This document shows positions 1 to 11,253 of a stretch of DNA of 64,000 bases, piece after piece. Made by a program: the position numbers and the translations under genes. Positions within the stretch are counted from its first letter, which is position 1, and the number at the start of each line of letters is the position of its first letter. Origin of the DNA: Astrocystis sublimbata. Lineage: Eukaryota; Ascomycota; Sordariomycetes; Xylariales; Xylariaceae. A model generated the notes under the pieces. The model saw only the letters and a list, made by a program, of their open reading frames with translations. It ran no database searches and was not told the DNA's origin. Location: assembly GCA_022453515.1 (NCBI GenBank), contig JAJNNY010000009.1, positions 682,001 to 746,000 of the forward strand, given 5' to 3'.

Positions 1-3000
1 TGAACTTATTGTTGTTGATGTGGAGCACCTGGAGAAGGCTGTATTCTTCCAAGTCATCAACAGGCAAGCTGGTCAAGTCGTTACCGGACAGGTATAACTC
101 AACAAGCTGCGGCCAGTTCTTAATGCATCGCTGTGGCATATCGCTGAGTTCGTTGTAAGATAAGTTCAGCACCCGCAACTCACTGAGAAGCGTGATCTGC
201 TCGAAGACTTCATCATCGATCTGGTTATCTGCTAGTATGAGTTGCCGCAGGGAGAAGGCGAACGTATTGGTTAGCCTGCTAGAAAGACCCGAGTCCTTTC
301 TAGCTGCCCCTACAAGTGGCGGCGCCACCGCCACTGTGCTATGCGTGCTCGCATTGCTCCCTGTCGTTGTCCTTGAAACGACTGAAGTCTTGCGTCCCCC
401 TTTGCCATACACAGATACCACGGAGCCTTTACGGTCTGCCCCAGAGGCGATTGGATTTGGCCCAACGCTAAGCAGTGTACTGGAAGCCTGGCTGGGCCTG
501 CGCGAATCATCAGGTGACAGGTCCTCATCACTAGCAGTCTGAGACACGGGCCCGAAAGATGGCTTGTGATTAATAATCGGAATGGATGGTAGTTCTCCAG
601 GCGGTTGAGGTTGGCGAGAGGCAGGTTTTGGGAAATTCTCAAGAACATTTGAAGATGCGTTGAGTATCTCCAACTTGTTGGCCCACCATATATCCATCGG
701 AAGTTTTCTGATGTTATTTCCTCTCACATCCAAGATCCTCAACTCGGTCAGGCATCCAATCTCGGGGGGAAGCTCGCCAACTAAGTTGTGAGCGATACTG
801 AAATGTTCCAACTTGCGCAGGTTACCAATTGTGCTCGGTAGGGATACGAAGTAGTTGAAATCTAGATTGAGGCGTTCAAGATTCACCATGTTGTTGAACG
901 CGCCATCGATACTTGCCAACTGTGCATCCGATAAGTTGAGCAGTTTTAGAGTGGGCACAGGATCGACGATGCCAAACTTCGTGAGAGGATTCCCGTTCAG
1001 TTTGAGGCTACGAACTCTTTCGAAGCTGCCTACAAACTGTGATATCTGGTTGTGATCTACCGTGAGTACTTCTAATTTGGGGAGTTCCGATATGACTTCG
1101 AGTGAGGTAAGTGCGTTGAATTTAAGGTCTAGCTCGCGAAGGTTGGCCAAGCGACTGAATGTCACTGGCAAAGGACCAGACAGTCGGTTGTTCGTCATCA
1201 CAAACTTCTCCAGGCTTCGAAGCTCCCCGATCTCCTCGGGAAGCGAAGCGACGGCATTGAAGCTGATGTCAAGATTCACGAGACTCTCCAGCGAGCATAG
1301 GGCGGTCGGGAAAGTATCTAGAAAATTGGAGGAGAGGTTCAAGACACGAAGAGATCTGAAAGAACCAAAGTCATCTGGAAGGCTCTTCAGTCGGTTGTTG
1401 GCGAGCGTTAACCTCAAGATTCCAGTCAGGCGAGCGAGCTCAGCGTGCTCAATTTCTTCAAGCCGATTATTCGACACGTCGAGCAACGTCAATTTGCTGG
1501 CTCTGCTGATGCTGATGGGAAGTTTCCTTGCCTCGTTATTGGCATACTTGATATCGCGCAAGGAAGGACAGGCCTGGATGAAGTCGCGTGGAAGGTCGAG
1601 GGAGAGGTTTCGTGATAGGTTCAAAGAAATTATCTCGTTAGTTTTCGAATACAGCGAGATAGGAATGGTGATGAGGTTGAGACCAGACAGGTTGACGTGG
1701 TTGTATTTGGCGGCCCTAGCACCAAGTCCCAGGTCACGAGGGTTGGCGTTGAAGGTGCTGTCCCTGGCAGACAGGAACAGGAATCGACAGAGATAGGCGT
1801 TATCCTCACGTCCTATTTCTTCCAGCCGATCTTTCTCCTCATACCCGGCCTGCTGCAATAGCCTTTTCTGGATCAAGAGAGGGCGCTCAGCCGCGCTGAG
1901 TATCCGACACAGATCATGTTTTTTCAGCACGATATGGTAGTTCTCGACACCTTCGGTAATCAAGGTCTTCTTAACAATCTGGCTCATGACGTCGCCCACA
2001 GTGGCAGTGAGCGGCAACAGTACCGTAGCGAAGGTGTTATCGGAACGGAAGATGCGGATGCAGTAAGGAGCAGCCTTCTCCTCCAGCCGGGGGGGTGTGC
2101 TGACATCGTCGTTCTCCGGTGTGTGTTCGGCTCTCTCCTCGGCAGTACGGCGGACAGCCCAGCTATCCGGAGCGTTCCACATCCCTCCCGGTTTGTTGCC
2201 GGCAGATGCGGACTCGGGCATCGGCTCGACTTCGGTAGGTTGGAACATGGCGGGGTCCATGGGAGTGAGGGGAAGCGGACGGGACAGGATCCCATCCATG
2301 TCGTTGAGGTTCGTGTCCAGATGAAACATGGCGTCCTTGTCATTCCTATCGGTGGGGCCTATAAGTTCGTCGCTATCGTCGAGCAGCTTATGTGGACGGG
2401 TCTTCTTGGTAAAGGGGAACTTGTTATTGAACGTGGCCTGCCGAGGCGCATTCAACCGTGGATCTCGGTCGGAGTCGGTCTGGTTGGGTAGGGGCTTCTC
2501 GTACGACGACTGGGGTCCACGGACCAGCTCCGGTCTCGAAGTCGAGTGCGCGAGGGGCCGGGACGTTGGCGGGTTGCGATGACGGCTGGTGGAGGTGTCG
2601 TCTTTCGTCTTGTGTCGCCGCAGCCGGTCCAGGATTCCTCTCTTTCCGTGGCCGCCGGGCGAGGTCTGCCCGTCGACCGAGGCGAGCCGGCTGCCGTTGC
2701 TGTTGCTGCTCGGGGTTGGGCTGTGGGCGCGCGACCGCATGCCACTCGCGGTGGACCCGCCCCGTTCCTTCATCGTGTTGATTGTCAGAGACGAGTCCTC
2801 TCGGCTGGTGTAGGGCCGTGAGGAATCCTCGAGGCTTTTGTTGTGCCGATGGTGGTGATGGTGATGGCCGGGCAGGTGCACCACCGAGTGGTTGGAGCGG
2901 TAGGAGGATGACGCCTGGGCCAAGAGATTCTGGCTCGAGCTCGAGCTATCCTGTTGGGTATAGCGCTCCCTGTCGGGGCCGGCTAAAATATCACGCACCG

Positions 3001-4543
3001 GGGCCTCACCGTACTTGGCAATGTCGTCAGCCTCCTGGTACAAGAACGGCACGACATCGCTCGAGGGGATGGGAGTCCGTGGGCGCGAGGACGTGGGCGA
3101 CGGCTCTCGAGTCTGGTCGGTCGCGTTGGAATCGTTGCGTGCACGGCGGCGGCCGAACGAGTACGAACGCTGCTCCTTGGCAAGGGGCGGCGCAGTCACT
3201 AGGCTAGTCTCCGACCCATCGCGACCCGGGAACTCCTCCCCGAAGAACCCCTGGAGCTTCTTCATCCCACCACGGCCGCTGCTGTTCCTCGACCCCTGGC
3301 TACTCGCCGTGGCGATGCTCGCCAACGAGGGCCGTCGTTGGTCCTCGAAGTAACTGAAATCGGCCATGTCGTTGCTTATGTTCATGTTTAGATTCGGATT
3401 GGAGCTCGAATTCTGGTTCGGGCCGGATCGCGTACCGAGCCGGAAGACGGGCGACAGCTGCGACGGCGTCGATAGATTGTCGCTCGAGTCGTTGTAAAAG
3501 CTGGTGAAAGTAGTGGGCGACGCGGCCGATGCGGCCGCGCCCGGTGCTCCGTTGGCCGGCATCCAAGGCAGGGTGTTCGCGGGCGCATTGGGGCTGTTCG
3601 CGGGCGGTTCTCGATGGATCTGGGGTAAGCGGCCGCCGGAGGGCTCGAGCACGGCGAGTTCGCGACGGTAGTTGGCAAGATCGCTCATACGACGGCTGTC
3701 AAGGTGGGAGCTGGCCGATGCCGTGGACGTGGGGGACAAAGCGAAGCGATGGCCAGTGGCCGACGTGGGCGAGGTCGGCGAGGTGGTGGGTGAAGTCGGC
3801 GACTCTTCTTTGTGCGGTCTGCGAGGGCAATGGTTAGTTCCGACTCCCGAATGCGCTTCCTTTCTCTCACTCTTGCGCCGCCGCCGCGCCGCCTCTATCT
3901 AGTCTGTGCTATTGTTCCCGTTCTCTGCGACTCCGCCACCGAGAGTGTTCGTTGCCCATGCACCACCGTGCTCGGTGTTTTAGTGGCTCTGCGTGTTGGT
4001 CGTCGGGTACGACTGGCGACTCGCGACTGATGGGAGAGGGGGAGGATAGATGATGGACAGAAGGCTGCACGAGAACGCACAAGAGTAGAGAGCCAGGTGC
4101 AGGTGCAGGTGGTGCAAGAGGAGGCGAGGCGTAAGGGTAGTGGGGCGAAAAGTGCAAGAAATAGAAGTCATGAGCAAGCAATAAGTAATACACAATAAGC
4201 AGCAAGCAGCAAGCAGCAAGCCACAAGGCGGAAGTAAGCCATAAGCCAACCTAGCCATCCCCCCTCCACCGCATCCCAAAGGCAGTTTATCTCGCACGTG
4301 CGATGAAAGGAGCAGCTAGCTATGTTATCAGGGTAGAACGCACCTAAGTCGACTGTTGCTCTCGTTGGTCTTGATGGGTCGCGGGGTTGGTTTCTTGGGG
4401 GCAGACGAGGCAGACGAGACGGAGGCAGCGCGGGCGGGCGCGGGCGCGGGCGTGGTGGTGGGCGTGGGCGGTTTCACGGTGATGTTGGAGAGGCCGCTGC
4501 TGGAGCTCACGGGGGAGCTTCTTCGGCCATCGTTGCGCACCAT
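1..4543 (-). CDS. CYR1: Adenylate cyclase, N-terminal part (gene continues past the left edge)
   Basis: Membrane-associated enzyme that makes cAMP from ATP and is switched by Ras/G-protein signals. Two exons are visible: 4543-4344 and 3818 down to position 1, joined by a 525-nt intron with matching phase (GTGCGT donor, CGCAG acceptor). The start is the ATG at 4543; an in-frame TAA lies upstream. Residues 1 to about 640 are a low-complexity Ser/Pro/Thr region with the family block DMADFSYFEDQRRPS. Around 645-740 is a Ras-association domain (starts CIRIFRSDNTFATVLLP). From about 770 to the edge are leucine-rich repeats (LxxLxLxxNxL, e.g. LRVLNLSSNFL), interrupted at about 1130-1256 by a disordered Ser/Thr insertion. 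The PP2C-like and catalytic domains expected C-terminally lie outside the window. The order RA then LRR is diagnostic for fungal adenylate cyclase. Met at 3688 is a possible internal start if the first exon is not used. Confidence 0.93.
3819..4343 (-). other. Long first intron of adenylate cyclase
   Basis: A 525-nt intron, the longest I place in the window. It holds a short AAGCAGC tandem run near 4196-4222 and an AGGTGC run near 4096-4113. No conserved coding stretch was seen in it. Confidence 0.7.
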
Positions 4544-4729
4544 TGTCACTCGCACGCCGGTGCTCGCAGCTGCAGCGGGATCAATGGGGTGACGCCATTA
4601 AACTGGGAGCTCGCACAGTGGCGTGGTGGGCTGGGCGGAGGAGCAGGCGGAAGAAGCAGGATGAGGGGATGATGGTTCCTTCACGGGTCGCGCACACGTC
4701 GGAAGTCGAGAGTTGCTAGTCGATAGTTG

Positions 4730-4790
4730 AGAGCTGAGAGTTGTCGAGACCTGAGTTGAGAGCTGAGAGTTGAGAGTTGAGAGCTGATGG
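4730..4790. repeat. GAGAGTTGAGAGCTGA-type microsatellite
   Basis: Imperfect tandem copies of GAGAGYTGA (period 7 to 9) about 200 bp upstream of the adenylate cyclase start codon, probably in the promoter or 5' UTR. Confidence 0.75.
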
Positions 4791-4825
4791 ACGGTTGGAG
4801 TCGCTGCTTGTGTGCCGGGCCGGCC

Positions 4826-4850
4826 CTGCTCTGCTCTGCTCTGCTCTGCT
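4826..4850. repeat. (CTGCT)5 microsatellite
   Basis: Five perfect tandem CTGCT units about 285 bp upstream of the adenylate cyclase ATG. A likely length-variable locus between strains. Confidence 0.85.
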
Positions 4851-6535
4851 AAGCCGAGAGTGTCTATCGGCGGGATTCTGGCGGCGACAGAAGGGAGGGC
4901 CGGATTGGGTGCTGGTATGCGCAGCTTCGAATGCTGCAAATGGTCGTGGGGGTGGTGGTAGAGTACATGCAGGTAGGTATTAGGTATTGGCTAACTTCGC
5001 GTGGTTGAGGCAAAGTAGTAAGCGGAGAGGAGATCGAGTCCCCATCGTAGAAACTGGCATCAGCGGGCGAAGTAAGTGCATGCCTACCTGACAGAGGTAG
5101 GGACTAAAGTAAGGTATCTGCATGGTACTGGTCCCCCAGCTGGTAGGTACCCTTCCAATAAGTGGCTCAAAGTGCCGCACACAGCTAGTAATGTCGCCTA
5201 GCAAGCCAACCTGCATGTAATTAAATTAAGCTAGGATGTATATATAGCTACATACATACTTTGGGTTTGTATTTAGGACAGCTTCAGGTAATGGCAGTTG
5301 TGCAAGCCACTTTACCTACATTGGAATAAAGGGCATTTAAAGCGTGCAAGTAGCCCTTGTTTGAGAAGATGACTTACATCTCATATACATGTATTCAGGT
5401 GGCCGAATACTTTTAGGATACCTTACTTCCCCATCGGGTGTTAGCTCAACAACCAACCTTGAGGGGCAATTGTCCTATAATTTGCTTGAAAACGCGCAGA
5501 TAGCGCAGCCTTTGATAAAGTTAGCATAGGTGGGCGCCAACGATTCCCCGGACGCTCTCGGCAAAAGCAGTTCATACCTAGGTACGTACAAAGACAATAA
5601 TTAAACACGGTCTGGAATGCACGTACCCAAGTGGTTGCGTGAAACTCCCTAGGTAGGCTGAGGTGTTCCCGCCATCGTTGCTCTGCAAGAGTCCGTTCGC
5701 CACGGGCTCGCACCGGTACATGGGCCATATACCTACCTAATTCCAATGTAGATTAGGTGGTTTTCCGCCGCAACATTCCCCTTGGCGACCCGTGACAGTT
5801 ATTGTATCACAACTCGAGCTGTTTCGCCAGACTGGGAATGTCGAGACGATCCCTCCTCTGACGTCCCTCTGATATCGCCTGTGCGCTGTCTCTGTCTCGC
5901 TTTCCCGTGATTGAATGCTACCACAAAAAAGCCCGTCGAGTCGCTCATCCCTTCGGATCAAGCCCCCAATACCGGATTATACCAGTTGCCAGTTTCATTA
6001 GCTTCGTTTGGTCTTACCTGACCTCGTGTGCTCGTGTGTGTCTACGGGCTACGGGTCACCGAACTGCACCCGAGGCAGTCAAGTCTGCCTTGCGCTCTGA
6101 TACCGCCCTGCCGGCAACGCTGTGCTAGAAATAGCTTGTTCGGCTCTCACTTGCGTCGTGGATGCATCCAATCTCTGGGGGGGCATAGGGTGAGTTCGCG
6201 TCACAGGATACCTCTTGCTCCGCTACTGGCGCAACGTCGGGGTGATGAGTCGATTGGAAGACTATATATAGGGTATGCAAGTCAGACTTTATGTTCCAAT
6301 CACCCAATCACCCAATCTCGAACAACAGCATGCCTAGGTACTCGAAGAGGTAAGAATCCCGATACGCTGGCTATTGCCGTCAACTCTCGCGAGACCAAAG
6401 TCCCAATTATGGTGGCTTTCCTGGCACGAAGATTTTCTTTGGTGGGATGTTCTGGTACATCAAGTATGTGAAAGGGTATCAATATATAAAAAGCCGATGG
6501 CCTTGGTACACCAAATAGCAGCTAGGCATCGTTCC

Positions 6536-7953
6536 TCATGTGAGATGGGCCATTTTCACTTCGAGTTCCTTGACCCACCCCTCGATGACCTTCATATTTC
6601 CAGACATGGACGTCTCGCCTGCCTCGATTGCTTCTTCTATCTTCCCCAAACCTTCCCTCCACTGTCTGATATCTGATGCCATCTCGCTCTGGTTCCTCTC
6701 GATGCGTTGGAGTGTGTCGCTCGCTGTTGCTGCATCGGCGTGTATGGCTCTCAATGAGCGCAACCTGTCCAACAATGGTGGCAGCAGAGGTCCCAAGCTC
6801 TCGATTGCGGGGAGTGTCCCGTACAGGGCATTGATTTTGGCAACCTGTTCAGCATCGTCCGTCTCCACCGTAGAACCGCCCGCGCTGGATAGCTCCTCCT
6901 GTGCTGCCTTAGCAGCCTTTCTAGACTTCTCTAGCTGTTCGGCTTCCTGCGTCAAGGTTCGTACTCGGCGACTGATACTATCAAGTGATGAAGTGGATGC
7001 TTCTGATAGCGTCGAAATCTGAGTCTGGAGTGTCTCGAGCGTTGGTATTATGGCACGAGGCAGGCCGACGCCCTCTAGACCGGGCTCCGCCGTCGACGAG
7101 ATGCCGATCGCCTTCTCTAGAAGAGAAAGCCGCCAGTCGAAATCAGCAGCTTGGGCAAGAGCGTGGCTTTCATCGTAGCTCGGGGCGTAGGTGACGGTAT
7201 AAGTAGCATCGCCTGACGCCGGCGGGACACCGTCTTGCGACTTGGCGGGCTCGCGCTCAGCCCGCGCGGGTTGAGCTCGACGGCCCACGACTTCTTCGGA
7301 TTGCATTGATAATTCTTCCAAGGCGTGGCTGAGAGTGACGAGCTCGGTTCCGTGTTCGGGCGCCGTGTCCTCTGATTCCGCCTTCTGTTTGCCATATTCT
7401 TCCTTCGCTTCCTGGATCTCGCGCTTCAGACGTGCGAGCTTCCCTTCCAGGGATTCACCCTCTTCCCCATCACTCCAGTCGCCGATCTCGACGGTGCCGT
7501 CGTCGAGAATATGGTGCCTCCTGGCCGAGGCTCGATAAGACTTTCTCTTTCCGTTCACGCGATCGGAGAAGTCGACGTCTCGGGCATCGACCTGGGAGGG
7601 CATGAAGCGCGATCGAGCCTGGTCTATGCGCAACCTCGAGCGGGATATACCGGGCCCATCTTCGGTATCTGTGTTATCGTCGTCATCGTCGAACTCATTG
7701 TCCGATGGCGACCTATCGATGGTGGTCTAGAGGAGAGTGTTAGCTCAGCTGGTACGCCAGCCGTCTCGGCAGCAGTGAAAGCGCTTGTGTTGATGTTCGT
7801 ACAGGAATAGTTGAGTTGTCATCGGTCAGGTCTGGGGTCTCGTAAATGTCGGGTGCCGAGTCCTGGAAAAGGTCAGCGACTGTCAGTCTTGAGCATGGAT
7901 CTTGGTTGTAATACCAGGTCGGGCAAGTCGGCATACTTTCGGTTGACAGCCAT
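6536..7953 (-). CDS. JNM1: Dynactin subunit 2 (p50 / dynamitin)
   Basis: Shoulder subunit of dynactin, the cofactor of cytoplasmic dynein, which moves nuclei, spindles and endosomes along microtubules. Exons 7953-7915, 7862-7803 and 7726-6536 give 429 aa; both introns are phase 0. The first exons spell the family N-terminus (MAVNRKYADLPDLDSAPDIY, followed by ETPDLTDD). An acidic run (EFDDDDDN) follows, and the rest is largely coiled coil with heptad Leu/Ile (e.g. LARLKREIQEAKEEYGKQKA), ending KELEVKMAHLT. The length is normal for fungal p50. It faces RTC4 head to head across about 1.1 kb. Confidence 0.92.
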
Positions 7954-9069
7954 GACGGGGGCTTTGGAGTCTCGCGTCGGACAACTAGAACTAGGGCTCT
8001 TTCGCTTCCTCCTGGCGGTGTATGTAGATAGAGAGACGAGGGTAGGTCGATGGTAGAATGGCGACGGGGGTTCGTCGTAGCAACGTTGACACGAGCAGGT
8101 AGCTCTTCGGGGGCAGAGGGCTTATTAATTATAGACTTGTCGGCTTGCGCACTCTGTCTACCGCTTCAATGGTGCAAATGGTTTCCCCGTAGACGTGTGA
8201 GTATGTGCCTATCAAAATGGAGATATTTGGAGTGCAACATGAGATGTTGTTGTCAAAGCAGGGGGCAGCCGACAACCAACCAGTACGACGGCAGTCGGTT
8301 GCATGTATTCACTACAGGTACATGTACCTTAGTACCATGCTTTACCCTAAAGACAGACGCGGATTAGCTTGTCCCGTAAGTTCCTTTGCATCTGCATTCC
8401 TTCCGTTGTGTGTACCTAGGTACTGATCACAGTGCTTAAACTCTCCTAACTGTACAGGCTAAGCGTGCCCTGGGCTGACAGTCCGACACTGGAAGGTTTC
8501 GCTACAGTAGGGGAAAAGGTTCGGATACAGTCGACGCACTAGCGATGCGCCTAGGCACTGTACCTATGTAGGTACCTAATCTGGTACTAAACAACGCCTT
8601 GTCAACGTAGATGCTCGTTTCACGCGTTGCTATTAATTATCAATTTCAACTCACGCTGCCACCTTGTCGTTCCTTATATGGCCGTTGGTACATCACCCAC
8701 ACACATACACGCGTACACCCTCTCTCCATCTCCTTTGCTCCCTTGATTGATCTGTTGCCTAATCTGGTATTGCTGTATTATGACACCGAATATTCTTCTC
8801 CATATTTGAAATGCATGAGTGAGCCATCCCCTCGGCCGCTTACTTCAGCACTCTACATTCGTTGATCTTACCGCTCAGAAATCTCTTCCACAACGGACCC
8901 TTTGAGAGTTTGTATATATATATTTATATACACACATCACACAACACCTGTACCTGTTCTCTCGACTTAGCCTCGATATTGTGGTCTCTTGTCCGATTAC
9001 GGCTCTCATGTTGAGTGTGTTGCTTGACCCATCACTGCCCCCTCGTATCTCACGAGGTCAGAAGCGTCA
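7954..9069. other. Divergent promoter region, dynactin p50 / RTC4
   Basis: About 1.1 kb without a gene. It has several palindromic GTACCTAGGTAC-like words (8325-8340, 8409-8422, 8561-8590), a short CA-rich run near 8697 and an AT run near 8912-8935. It presumably serves both flanking genes. Confidence 0.55.
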
Positions 9070-10817
9070 ATGGCGGGGGGTCGGGCGTCCCTTTTCAAAC
9101 GACGGCTTGGATTAACCAGCAATTACTCTGGAGGGCCACCTCTCACGAGGGTTAATGGCAAGGACATCCAGCCCGCCAAGAGACAAAAAGTCAAAGCATC
9201 GTCCACCCTGAAGAGTGGACGCGAAGATCCTCTATATGACCCCATCACCGCTCCACCCGAGAGCAGTAGCGACGAGGCAGAAAAGACCGACGGTCATGAT
9301 TCAGATGAAGATTATAATAGGAATAGAACAGCTGATATACAATCAACCGCTTTTGACAAAACTACCTCTGCGGCAACAACAACAAAAAACACCCGCCTTT
9401 CGTGGCCAACAACTAGGGGATCGCGAGTTGACAAAGTGGAAATACCCACTTCCAACGTCGATGATGACACTGTTGTTTCTGTGAAACCCAGACGATCTGA
9501 CGGGAACCGGCCGGCAGCGACCAGTCAGCTGAAAAGGGAGCTCGGTGGGCCTGTGAAGCGGAAAAAGAAAGAAGTATTGACAAAATATGGCCAACAACAG
9601 CAGAAAGTCAAGAGGCAGAATGCGTCGCAGTCGACCCCGTCTTCCTCCTCGGGAGACTCTGGTAAGTAAGACGTACCTAATGCATGCGGTCTGTACTGAT
9701 GCCTTCGACAGCGCAGTCCTTCACTGACAAGAAACCGTTTCATCGCGTCGAGAGTATCAGTCCATCAAAATCAGAAACTCCCCGAAAAGCCTTCAAGTTT
9801 GGAGGACAGGGTTCAGACTCTGATGAGCCCGAATCATCGAAACCGCGTTTCAGGAATCTCCCACGGCATGATTCCTCCCCTATCACATCTCCACGGCGGC
9901 GCCGTATGAGGCAGATGAGTCCTTTGGATGAAGTTGCGAATGATGCAGAACCGCAACGAGCCAGCGCAAAAGCTCAAGGGCCGCGTCAAGGAAGACAAAG
10001 AGGCCCAAAAGGACGCAAGCCATCCCCCAATTCTACAGTGGGGGAGGACCACCCCAAACCTGTCTTCAAAATGCCAGGACTGGACGACGTCGATCCGTTT
10101 GATGATGTTGGCTCATTAGATGCTACAGTAGCCCCCGGCGCATCACAAGACACAGTCTGGGATCCTCAAGAATTTCAGGACGATGAGAGTGCAGCATCTG
10201 GCCCTACGTGTCCAATGTGCTACCAGGAGGTCGATCGCGAACTTCTTGAAAAATATTCGCCCGACGGGAAAATGAGCGTCAAGCAGCAAACTGCCTTTTG
10301 TAGATTGCACAAACGGCGCTCAGCGGCAAAGGCAAGGATGGAGAAAGGTTATCCTAGAGTAGACTGGGGGGCTTTGGAACAACGCTGCAGTCTCCATTAC
10401 CGTTTCCTCCGAAACATCCTCGAGGGGACTCAGGCATCACATTATCGCGAACTTCTCAGGGAGAGAGTTGAATCTGGAAAGAATCGAACCTTGCTAACGA
10501 ACAACGATAATCTGACACCAGGCTACTACGGGCCTCGAGGACTCCAGGTGATGACAGGATACATTCTAGGTAAGTTTTCTGACGTGATTCGCAGACGGGC
10601 GGTCGAGGATAAAGTGATCTCTGCGCGGACTTATACGGGCTACATCCAAACTGTGCTGGTCCCGGAATTGGCTGTGCGCCTGATTATGGAAGATATGTCG
10701 GTCAATGAAGGGGAAGCGAGAGATGTGCTGGAAGACAGCATAGAGATTGGCGAACTGCTCTACGAAGAAGGTCGAGACGTCGTGAATCTCGATGAAAAGG
10801 GGAAAAACACGCTTTAA
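9070..10817 (+). CDS. RTC4: RTC4-domain protein (restriction of telomere capping 4 family)
   Basis: Nuclear protein family named for a yeast genetic effect on telomere capping; its biochemical role is not known. Exons 9070-9661 and 9712-10817 flank a 50-nt intron with a GTAAGT donor and phase 1 on both sides; product 565 aa. The N-terminal 350 residues are basic and disordered with probable nuclear-localisation runs (KRKKKE, RRRRMR). The C-terminal third holds the RTC4 domain, visible as TCPMCYQEVD, then PRVDWGALEQR, TPGYYGPRGLQVMTGYI, VISARTYTGYIQTVLVPEL and LIMEDMSVNEGEARD. A GT..AG pair 25 nt apart near 10569 is too short to be an intron and the frame stays open across it. Confidence 0.88.
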
Positions 10818-11253
10818 ATCTCACGAAAGAGAATGTTCTAATGTACAATAGCCAGGACAATACGGGTTGTTTCCGGAGGCATGCGGTCTCAGAAGCTGTA
10901 CGATGGCTCTCACTATAGCTAAACTCCGAAACGCAAAGGATAGGTGCGCGGGTTCATAGGCAGGGCTCATCACAATCTAACTAGAAGGCTTACTTGGGCA
11001 GTCACAAAAAGGTACGATTGCAGATATCGGTGGCAAATGGTCAAGCTTAGGCAATAAATACACTTATACAACGGTAAAGACGGGCAACCTACCACGTCTC
11101 ACTAGATACTTAACTAGCCGTAAAAGACAGTGTGTGCAAATAATATGATGCTGCGCAATATGTACAAACGAAATTGAAATTACAAGAATATAAGAATAGT
11201 TCTGTTCGGGAGACAGAGAGAATACCAATCATCAACATGGCCCCTGGACACAC
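10818..11253. other. Convergent intergenic region, RTC4 / secreted protein
   Basis: About 440 bp between two stop codons, presumably both 3' UTRs. It becomes AT-rich near 11040-11190. No conserved coding seen. Confidence 0.55.

Larger units (their letters stand above)
4544..6535. other. Intergenic: adenylate cyclase upstream region and dynactin p50 downstream region
   Basis: No gene seen. It contains the upstream region of adenylate cyclase with two simple-repeat tracts (4730-4790 and 4826-4850), then DNA with many TAGGTA/CCTAGG words (e.g. 5576-5588, 5649, 5727, 6331). Short open frames here have no recognisable protein or codon pattern. Confidence 0.6.

Noticed and set aside
1984..2821. 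Plus-strand and alternate-frame ORFs over the adenylate cyclase N-terminus
   Set aside because: They are shadows of the minus-strand coding frame, whose Ras-association and LRR domains are clear.
6028..6471. 147-codon plus-strand frame downstream of dynactin p50
   Set aside because: No motif, lies in a probable 3' UTR/intergenic region; not supported.
10569..10593. GTAAGT..CAG inside the RTC4 domain
   Set aside because: Only 25 nt, below any plausible intron size, and the RTC4 domain reads through it.
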